A stretch of DNA of 23,825 nt from Thiobacillaceae bacterium. GTDB taxonomy: Bacteria; Pseudomonadota; Gammaproteobacteria; Burkholderiales; Thiobacillaceae. Both the position numbers and the translations under genes were made by a program. The notes beneath the pieces were generated by a model. It was not told the DNA's origin. It saw nothing but the letters and a program-made list of their open reading frames with translations, and searched no databases. Every line of letters begins with the position of its first letter. The stretch's first letter is position 1. Shown here one piece after another: positions 18,504 through 23,825 of the stretch. The DNA is taken from NCBI GenBank assembly GCA_012274165.1, contig JAAPAA010000350.1, positions 1-23,825 of the forward strand. Direction: 5' to 3'.

Positions 18504-19232
18504 ATGACCAGCCTCTCCAGCCCCTTCCTGCCGCCGATTGAACTCCACCCTTCAATCAAGGCATTGCACGCATTTCTGTTTCATGGCGGGAAAACCCCAG
18601 CTGTTGAAGTTCCGGCTGCCGCCAGGCCAATCGGTGGCCCGGCGTTCGAACTGTTCGAACATGTCGGCGCCGACCGCGCAGCGGTCGAATCATTCATCAG
18701 CCAGTGTTTTGCCGACAACTTCGGATCCCGCGTCGAAGCCTTCATGCCGCGCCTGTTCAGCATGCGCAACCGGAATGGCGACATCTGCGGCGCGTTCGGA
18801 TTGCGTTCGGCCAATCGCAATCTGTTTCTCGAACAGTATCTCGACATGCCGATAGAAGAAACCATTGCGGCCCGCGTCGGTGGCAAGGTCGAGCGCCGGG
18901 CCATCGTCGAGGTCGGCCATTTCTCCGGAACCTTCCCGGGAGCCGTCCGCGCCATGATCCGATTGCTGACGGAACGCCTGCACCGTGAAGGTTTCGAGTG
19001 GGTGGTGTTCACCGGCACCACCGGCCTGCGCAACGCGTTTTGCCGTCTGGTGCTGTGCCCGCTCGACATCCAGGCGGCCACGGCTGACCGGCTGCCGGCG
19101 GATGCGCGCGCCGTCTGGGGCAGCTATTACGACTATGCCCCGCGCGTGCTGGTCGGCAATATCCAGGAAGGCTACCGGGCCATGCATCTCTCCCCTGTGC
19201 CCAAGCAGTTCCGGGCCGGGGATAGTGTATGA
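18504..19232 (+). CDS. Thermostable hemolysin family protein (T_hemolysin, GNAT-like)
   Basis: A 242-residue cytoplasmic protein matching the family named after the Vibrio thermostable hemolysin. The family shares features with GNAT and acyl-homoserine-lactone-synthase type acyltransferases. Visible family segments are the CFADNFGSRVEAFMPRLFSM region near residue 70, NGDICGAFGLRSANRNLFLEQYLDMPIEE (about 88-116), and RRAIVEVGHFSGTFPGAVRAMI near 130-152. FEWVVFTGTTGLRNAFCRL near 164-182 completes the core. There is no signal peptide, so secretion as a toxin is not obvious. I start it at the ATG at 18504, with AAGGAA just upstream; a GTG at 18471 and an ATG at 18489 are possible but lack that site. 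It overlaps the ligase gene by four bases. A role as an acyltransferase for ligase-activated acids is inference. Confidence 0.87.
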   Translation: MTSLSSPFLPPIELHPSIKALHAFLFHGGKTPAVEVPAAARPIGGPAFELFEHVGADRAAVESFISQCFADNFGSRVEAFMPRLFSMRNRNGDICGAFGLRSANRNLFLEQYLDMPIEETIAARVGGKVERRAIVEVGHFSGTFPGAVRAMIRLLTERLHREGFEWVVFTGTTGLRNAFCRLVLCPLDIQAATADRLPADARAVWGSYYDYAPRVLVGNIQEGYRAMHLSPVPKQFRAGDSV

Positions 19233-20716
19233 GCCGGATCATCGCCGCCCTGCAGCGCCATGCTGCCCACGCACCCCTGAAAATCGCCCTGCAGGATGAA
19301 ACCAGCACGCTCACCTATGACGCTTTGCTGACTGAAATCGAATCGCTGGCCAGGCAGTTGCAGGCATGTCGCCCGCGTGCAATCGCGATCCTGGCCGATA
19401 ACGGCAAAGCCTGGGCGCTGGCTGATCTTGCCGCTCACATGGTTGGCATCCCGACCATTCCGTTGCCGCTGTTTTTTTCCACTTCGCAGATCGTCCATGT
19501 GCTTACGACAGCCGGGATCGATCTGGTGCTGACCGACCAGCCCGAACGGCTCCGGGCGGCCTTGCAGCAAGCCGACTTGCCGGCGGAGCCGTTCTACGGC
19601 GAATTGCAGCGCGTCCGCCTGCCAGGCGTTGCAGCCTCGACCGCTTCGCTTCCCGCCGCCACCCAGAAGGTGACCTTCACCTCGGGCACGACCGGTGAAC
19701 CGAAAGGCGTCTGTCTGGGACGCGAAACGATGGAAACCGTGGCCGCTTCGCTGGGATTGGCCAGCGGGGCCAGCCGTGATGACCGGCATCTTTGCCTGCT
19801 TCCACTGGCCACGCTACTGGAGAATATTGGCGGCATCTACGCGCCCTTGCTGGCGGGCGCCACGATTTGCCTGCCCCGGCTTGCAACGGTCGGGCTGTCC
19901 GGCAGTTCCGGCCTCGATGTCGGGCGCCTGATCGCCGCGCTGACCGGCTGGCGCGCCAGCACCGCGATCATGGTTCCGCAGATGCTGCAGGCAATGGTGG
20001 TGGCAGGTCAGGCGGGCGCTGCCTTGCCGCGCACGCTGCGCTATCTCGCGGTCGGCGGCGCACCGGTTTCGTCGAAACTGCTTGAGGATGCCCAGGCGCT
20101 TGGCCTTCCTGTCCATGAGGGCTATGGACTATCGGAATGCGGCTCCGTCGTCGCCGTCAGCCGGCCCGGGGAAGTCCGTGGCGGAAGCGTGGGCAAGCCC
20201 TTGCCGCATGTCCGGATCGACTTCGCTGACGATGGCGAAATCCTGATTCGCGGAACCCACTGGCAGGGCTACCTGGGCGAGGCCGCAGCAGCAGACGCGC
20301 TGGACTGCATCGCCACCGGCGACCTCGGCTACCTGGACGCGGAAGGCTTTCTGTTCCTGACCGGCCGCAAGAAGAACCTGTTCATCACCTCGTTCGGACG
20401 CAATGTCGCGCCCGAGTGGGTGGAAGGCGAACTGGCATCCCACCCCGGCATTGCCCAGGCGGCCATCTTCGGCGAAGCCCGGCCGTTCAACTGCGCGGTG
20501 ATCGTGCCCTATCCGGGAACGTCGCATGACGCCATCGAAGCCGCACTGGACATGGCCAATCGCCGGCTTCCCGACTACGCCCAGGTCCGCGCCTGGATCA
20601 CCGCAACCGAACCCTTCACACCGCACAACGGCCTGTCGACTGCGAACGGCCGGCTGCGACGAACCGCGATTCTTGGGCAGTACGCCGCCCAGGTTGAATC
20701 CTTGTATCAACGTTAA
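19229..20716 (+). CDS. Adenylate-forming acyl-CoA/acyl ligase (AMP-binding)
   Basis: A 495-residue ANL-superfamily enzyme that activates a carboxylic acid as an acyl-AMP. The phosphate loop TSGTTGEPKG is at residues 151-160. Motif A5 (GYGLSECG) is near 298 and A7 (TGDLGYLD) near 363. The hinge A8 (GRKKNLFITSFGRN) follows. The C-terminal A10 region reads NGLSTANGRLRR, where the usual catalytic Lys of GK is Arg. The long-chain ACS-like fold suggests a fatty or aromatic acid substrate, and the acceptor (CoA, carrier protein or an amine) is unknown. No carrier protein gene adjoins. It overlaps the hemolysin-family gene (ATGA) and precedes the putative oxidase by 17 bases, in the sigma-54 cluster. 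Confidence 0.92.
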   Translation: MSRIIAALQRHAAHAPLKIALQDETSTLTYDALLTEIESLARQLQACRPRAIAILADNGKAWALADLAAHMVGIPTIPLPLFFSTSQIVHVLTTAGIDLVLTDQPERLRAALQQADLPAEPFYGELQRVRLPGVAASTASLPAATQKVTFTSGTTGEPKGVCLGRETMETVAASLGLASGASRDDRHLCLLPLATLLENIGGIYAPLLAGATICLPRLATVGLSGSSGLDVGRLIAALTGWRASTAIMVPQMLQAMVVAGQAGAALPRTLRYLAVGGAPVSSKLLEDAQALGLPVHEGYGLSECGSVVAVSRPGEVRGGSVGKPLPHVRIDFADDGEILIRGTHWQGYLGEAAAADALDCIATGDLGYLDAEGFLFLTGRKKNLFITSFGRNVAPEWVEGELASHPGIAQAAIFGEARPFNCAVIVPYPGTSHDAIEAALDMANRRLPDYAQVRAWITATEPFTPHNGLSTANGRLRRTAILGQYAAQVESLYQR

Positions 20717-20733
20717 AACAGAACGGAAATTCC

Positions 20734-21393
20734 ATGAGCTTTTACCAACAGCTGCAGCTCGCCACCACTGGCGAACGCGCCGCCCTGCATTCAATCCCGT
20801 TGATCACGGCCGCCCTGGCGGGCCAGGTGAACCGGCAGCAATACATCCGTTTTCTCAGCCGTGCTTTTCATCACGTCAAGCACACCGTTCCGCTGCTCAT
20901 GGCCTGCGGCGCGCGGCTGCCCGACCGCCAGGAATGGCTACGCAGCGCCATTGCCCATTACATCGAGGAAGAACTCGGCCATCACGAATGGATCCTCAAC
21001 GACATTGCAGCGGCCGGCGGCGATGCTGACGCCGTCCGGGTCAGTCGGCCTGATTTCGATACCGATGTGATGGTCGCCTATGCCTACGACACGGTGATGC
21101 GGCGGAATCCGGTCGGTTTTTTCGGGATGGTGTATGTGCTCGAAGGCACCAGCGTCAGCCTCGCGACGAATGCGGCCAGCGTGCTGCAGGGCGCCCTCGA
21201 CCTGCCGCCCAGCGCCTTGACCTACCTGAGCAGCCATGGCGCGCTCGACGTCGAACACATCGGCGATTACGAGCAACTGGTCAACCGTCTTGACACACCG
21301 GACGACCGCGAAGCTGTCGTGAATCACGCAAAAACCTTCTTCCGTCTCTACGGCAATGTGCTCGGCAACATCGATATTCAGGAGACCCCATGA
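20734..21393 (+). CDS. Haem-oxygenase-like putative di-metal oxidase (TenA/CADD/UndA-like fold)
   Basis: A 219-residue all-helical protein of the TenA/haem-oxygenase-like fold, best described as an iron-containing redox family member. Candidate metal ligands are E80 and H83 in HYIEEELGHHEW, E137 in YVLEGTS, and H168, D172 and H175 in SHGALDVEHIGD. The H-x3-D-x2-H spacing equals that of chlamydial CADD, and E-x2-H recalls UndA, both di-iron oxidases. Such enzymes do N-oxygenation, desaturation or oxidative C-C cleavage on amino or fatty acids. Its position between an acyl ligase and a dehydrogenase suggests it oxidises the activated acid or a product of it. The reaction is unknown, and a pure TenA-type thiaminase seems unlikely from context. 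It overlaps the next gene by four bases. Confidence 0.8.
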   Translation: MSFYQQLQLATTGERAALHSIPLITAALAGQVNRQQYIRFLSRAFHHVKHTVPLLMACGARLPDRQEWLRSAIAHYIEEELGHHEWILNDIAAAGGDADAVRVSRPDFDTDVMVAYAYDTVMRRNPVGFFGMVYVLEGTSVSLATNAASVLQGALDLPPSALTYLSSHGALDVEHIGDYEQLVNRLDTPDDREAVVNHAKTFFRLYGNVLGNIDIQETP

Positions 21394-22196
21394 AAATTTC
21401 CGGCAGCACGATTCTGATCACCGGCGCCAGCGGCGGCATCGGCGGCGCCATCGCGCGTCAGCTTGCCCGGCGCGGCGCGTCCCTTGTCCTGATCAACCGC
21501 GACAGGGCGAAGCTGGAAGCCTTCGCCGCAGAACTCAGGGCGTCAGGCGGCACGGTCATGACGCTGGTCGGTGATCTCGCGACGCCCGGCGAGCCGGCCC
21601 GCCTGGTTCAGGACGCGCTCGACCAGGCCGGCTCAATCGACATCCTGATCAATTGCGCCGGCACCCAGAACTTCGGCTTTTTTGCCGATGAAAGCGCAGC
21701 CGATATGGCGCGGCTGTTCAACGTCAATACCATCGCGCCGATCGCCATGGTCAATGCCGTGTTGCCCCACATGCTCGAAAAGGGGAAGGGGAAGATCGTC
21801 AATCTGGGCTCGATTTTCGGCTCGATCGGCTTTCCCTGTTTTGCCACCTATTCAGCCAGCAAGTTCGCGCTGCGCGGCTTTTCCGAGGCGCTGCGGCGCG
21901 AACTGGCCGGAACCGGCGTCGGCGTGACGTACGTTGCACCGCGCTTCACCCGCACCCCCTTCAATCGCAGCGCGGTCACCCGCATGGCCGATGCGCTGAA
22001 GATGAACCAGGACGAACCGGACAGCGTCGCGGCCAGCGTCATCGCCACCATCGAGCGCGGCGGTCGGGAGCGTTATCTCGGCTGGCCCGAAAAGCTGTTC
22101 GTCCGCATCAATTCCATCCTTCCGCGCCTGGTCGATCCGAGCCTGATCAAGCAGGTCGACCTGATGCGTCCCTTTGCCACCGAATCCACCCGTTAA
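21390..22196 (+). CDS. Short-chain dehydrogenase/reductase (SDR)
   Basis: A 268-residue classical SDR using NAD(P)H. The Rossmann nucleotide motif TGASGGIG is at residues 11-18 and NCAG at 88-91. The catalytic Ser141, Tyr154 and Lys158 (YSASK) are at the expected spacing. After the active site come PRFTRTPFNRSAV and a C-terminal extension (about residues 225-268) containing GWPEKLFVRINSILPRLVD, a possible membrane-associated tail seen in SDRs acting on lipid substrates. It is coupled to the oxidase by an ATGA overlap and should reduce or oxidise a pathway intermediate; the substrate is not known. The Arg after NINRD-like strand 2 (LINRDRAK) suggests NADPH preference, a weak inference. Confidence 0.93.
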   Translation: MKISGSTILITGASGGIGGAIARQLARRGASLVLINRDRAKLEAFAAELRASGGTVMTLVGDLATPGEPARLVQDALDQAGSIDILINCAGTQNFGFFADESAADMARLFNVNTIAPIAMVNAVLPHMLEKGKGKIVNLGSIFGSIGFPCFATYSASKFALRGFSEALRRELAGTGVGVTYVAPRFTRTPFNRSAVTRMADALKMNQDEPDSVAASVIATIERGGRERYLGWPEKLFVRINSILPRLVDPSLIKQVDLMRPFATESTR

Positions 22197-22216
22197 TGCT
22201 TTTCTGGAGATCCACC

Positions 22217-22888
22217 ATGTACCTGAAATCCTTTGCTGCCCTTGTTATGTTCGCCGGTCTCAATGCCGCCAGTCTGGCCGCGCAGCCCGGTGGTCTGGAT
22301 GACGCCATCGCCGACGAAGGCCATCGCTGGGCGAAGATCAGCTTCCACACCCCCGATGCCGGCAAGGAAGCGGCCTTTACCCCGCTGATCGCCCATGCCC
22401 AGCAAGTCTCCGAATCCTATCCCGGCCGTGCCGAGCCCCTGATCTGGCAAGCCATCATCCTTTCCAGCGCAGCCAAAGCCGAAGGCGGGCTGGGTGCCCT
22501 GAGCAAGGTCAAGCAAGCACGCGACTATCTGCTTGCGGCCGAAAAGATCGACCCGACGGCATTGAACGGCTCCATCTACAACTCGCTGGGCAGTCTCTAC
22601 GCCAAGGTTCCGGGATGGCCGATCGGATTCGGCGACAAGAAAAAAGCCAGGGAGTATTTCGAGAAGGCGCTCGCCATCAACCCGAACGGGATCGATCCCA
22701 ATTACTTCTACGCGGACATGCTCGCCGACCAGGGTGAATATGCCCAGGCGGCCGACCATCTGAAACGGGCTCTGGCTGCTCCCGCCCGCCCTGGGCGCGA
22801 AGATGCCGATGCCGGCCGCCGCCAGGAAGTCGTGCATTTGCTCGACACGATCAAGCAGAAGCACGGCGACCAGCTGGTGAGCAAGTAA
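22217..22888 (+). CDS. Exported TPR-repeat protein
   Basis: A 223-residue protein with a signal peptide (MYLKSFAALVMFAGLNAASLAA, cleavage near residue 22), followed by helical tetratricopeptide-type repeats. Repeat-like units include AEPLIWQAIILSSAAKAEG (about residues 75-95), ARDYLLAAEKIDPTALNGSIYNSLGSLY (about 103-131), AREYFEKALAINPNGIDPNYFYADML (about 149-174) and AQAADHLKRAL. No Cys lipobox is seen. The ATG at 22217 has GGAG seven bases upstream; an ATG at 22196 overlapping the SDR stop is less likely. It should be a periplasmic scaffold or binding protein. It is the last clear gene of the sigma-54 cluster, so the pathway probably has an export or envelope step. Confidence 0.87.
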   Translation: MYLKSFAALVMFAGLNAASLAAQPGGLDDAIADEGHRWAKISFHTPDAGKEAAFTPLIAHAQQVSESYPGRAEPLIWQAIILSSAAKAEGGLGALSKVKQARDYLLAAEKIDPTALNGSIYNSLGSLYAKVPGWPIGFGDKKKAREYFEKALAINPNGIDPNYFYADMLADQGEYAQAADHLKRALAAPARPGREDADAGRRQEVVHLLDTIKQKHGDQLVSK

Positions 22889-22898
22889 GCAGCCTCAA

Positions 22899-23018
22899 AT
22901 GCGCGCGATGATGAACAAGCGAGCAGACGTGATCGATACGCTCATGTGCCTGATCTTCGGCATGGCGAGCATCGGCGGTTGGCTGTGGATTTATTCGAAT
23001 ATCGGCTTGCCGATGTAG
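22899..23018 (+). CDS. Possible 39-residue single-span membrane peptide
   Basis: A short frame starting MRAMMNKRADVIDTLMC with one predicted membrane helix (about residues 13-36, LMCLIFGMASIGGWLWIYSN). It lies 10 bases after the TPR gene and 22 bases before the strong terminator, so it would be in the same transcript. An N-terminal positive cluster (MNKRAD) suits an N-in topology. No strong ribosome binding site is visible, and ATG codons at 22908 and 22911 are alternatives. I do not recognise a family. Confidence 0.4.
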   Translation: MRAMMNKRADVIDTLMCLIFGMASIGGWLWIYSNIGLPM

Positions 23019-23040
23019 GCATCTCTCTCGTCTCGTGAAA

Positions 23041-23072
23041 GTAAAACGTCGCCGATGCCGGCGACGTTTTAC
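23041..23072. terminator. Bidirectional intrinsic terminator
   Basis: GTAAAACGTCGCCG and its exact reverse complement flank the loop ATGC, giving a perfect 14-pair stem with an A run on the 5' side and a T run on the 3' side. It can end transcription from both the plus-strand cluster and the convergent moaA. Confidence 0.93.
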
Positions 23073-23089
23073 GGTTCACAGTTGAGCGT

Positions 23090-23825
23090 TCAGCCGCCCG
23101 TCATCGACATGAAGCGCAGGATCTTGTGCGGGGACTCGTTGAATTCGTGGCGTTCGGGTTTGAGGTTGATGGCGCCGATGATCGCCGCTTCCAGCTCGGC
23201 ATCCGAACAGCCACCGCGCAACAGCGGGCGGAATTCGAATTTCTCATCCTGCCCCAGGCACATGTAGGCGGTGCCGTCGACGGCGATGCGGATGCGGTTG
23301 CAGGTATCGCAGAAATGCTGCGAAATCGGCGTGATGAATCCCACGTTGAAGCGGCCATCCGCGGTGCCGAGATAGCGTGCCGGGCCGGCGCCGGGCAGGG
23401 TGGTTTCGACCAGATTGAACTGTTTGCGCAGGCGTTCTTTCACCGGCTGCAGATCGAGGTATTCGGCACTTTGGCCTGTGACGCCCATCGGCATGGATTC
23501 GATCAGCCGCAGTACAAAGCCGCGCTCGATGCAGAAGGCGACCATTTCGTCGATTTCGTCGTCGTTGCTGTCGCGCAGCGCCACCATGTTGAGCTTGATC
23601 GGCGTGAAGCCCGCATCCTGCGCGGCGGCCAGCCCGGCCATGACTTTGGCCAGCACGTCGCGCCCGTTGATTTTTTCGACCCGCGCCTGTTGCAGCGAAT
23701 CGAGGCTGACGTTCAAGCGGGTCACGCCTGCGGCTTTTAGGGCGGGCGCGTGTTTGTCGAGCTGGGTGGCGTTGGTCGACAGCGACAAATCCTGGATACC
23801 GGGCAGGGCCGCGCTGCGTCCCGCC
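23090..23825 (-). CDS. moaA: GTP 3',8-cyclase MoaA, C-terminal part (runs off window)
   Basis: The C-terminal 245 codons of the radical-SAM enzyme that converts GTP to 3',8-cyclo-GTP in molybdenum cofactor synthesis. The reading frame continues past the right edge, so the N-terminal SAM cluster motif (CxxxCxxC) is not seen. Visible are the TIM-barrel segments LSLSTNATQLDKHAPALK and RLNVSLDSLQ, and VGFITPISQHFCDTCNRIRI. The C-terminal [4Fe-4S] cysteines fall in FCDTC and AYMCLG (C-x2-C-x13-C). The terminal Gly-Gly (FMSMTGG) is the essential tail of the family. Neighbouring moa genes are outside the window. It converges on the sigma-54 cluster and shares its terminator. Confidence 0.97.
   Translation of the reverse strand, partial: AGRSAALPGIQDLSLSTNATQLDKHAPALKAAGVTRLNVSLDSLQQARVEKINGRDVLAKVMAGLAAAQDAGFTPIKLNMVALRDSNDDEIDEMVAFCIERGFVLRLIESMPMGVTGQSAEYLDLQPVKERLRKQFNLVETTLPGAGPARYLGTADGRFNVGFITPISQHFCDTCNRIRIAVDGTAYMCLGQDEKFEFRPLLRGGCSDAELEAAIIGAINLKPERHEFNESPHKILRFMSMTGG

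Overview
The window is GC-rich and tightly packed with genes. Its protein families and gene order point to a betaproteobacterium: a grpE-dnaK-dnaJ heat-shock cluster with sigma-32 type promoters, a yciB-yciI-bolA-parvulin block, and an rnm-yciO-M50 protease-trpS block. Sulfur- or iron-oxidising Nitrosomonadales (Thiobacillus/Gallionella-like) are a reasonable guess, but the sequence alone does not prove it. No gap between genes exceeds 300 bases. No insertion sequence, CRISPR array or phage gene was seen.

Layout. 1-2942, minus strand: grpE, dnaK and the start of dnaJ. Good sigma-32 promoters precede grpE and dnaK, and an intrinsic terminator lies inside an inverted repeat between dnaK and dnaJ. 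3038-3128: tRNA-Ser(GGA) with its own sigma-70 promoter. 3157-6207, plus: three envelope genes (GT2 glycosyltransferase, VTT/DedA membrane protein, ArnT-like transferase). 6223-8546, minus: yciB, a YciI-family gene, bolA, a periplasmic parvulin and a divergent hfq; the hfq terminator lies inside the 3' end of the ArnT-like gene. 8677-12115, plus: rnm (PHP nuclease), yciO, an M50 protease and an iron-sulfur type trpS. 12181-13411, minus: a DUF1345 membrane protein and a frameshifted DedA gene. 13526-16716, minus: an NtrC-class response regulator and its sensor kinase. 16738-18290, plus: an outer-membrane porin and a small PstS-like periplasmic protein. 18504-23018, plus: a five-gene cluster (thermostable-hemolysin family protein, adenylate-forming ligase, haem-oxygenase-like putative di-metal oxidase, short-chain dehydrogenase, exported TPR protein) plus a possible 39-residue membrane peptide, closed by a strong bidirectional terminator. 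23090-23825, minus: the C-terminal part of moaA.

The most interesting part is 13526-23018. A near-perfect sigma-54 promoter (TGGCAC-N5-TTGCT at 18435-18450) precedes the hemolysin/ligase/oxidase/dehydrogenase cluster. The only sigma-54 activator in the window, with its sensor kinase, is encoded just upstream. The inferred picture is an envelope-sensing two-component system that switches on a small biosynthetic pathway: an acid is activated by the ligase, possibly transferred by the GNAT-like hemolysin protein, and modified by an oxidase and a reductase. The product is unknown, and I do not recognise the pathway as a characterised one.
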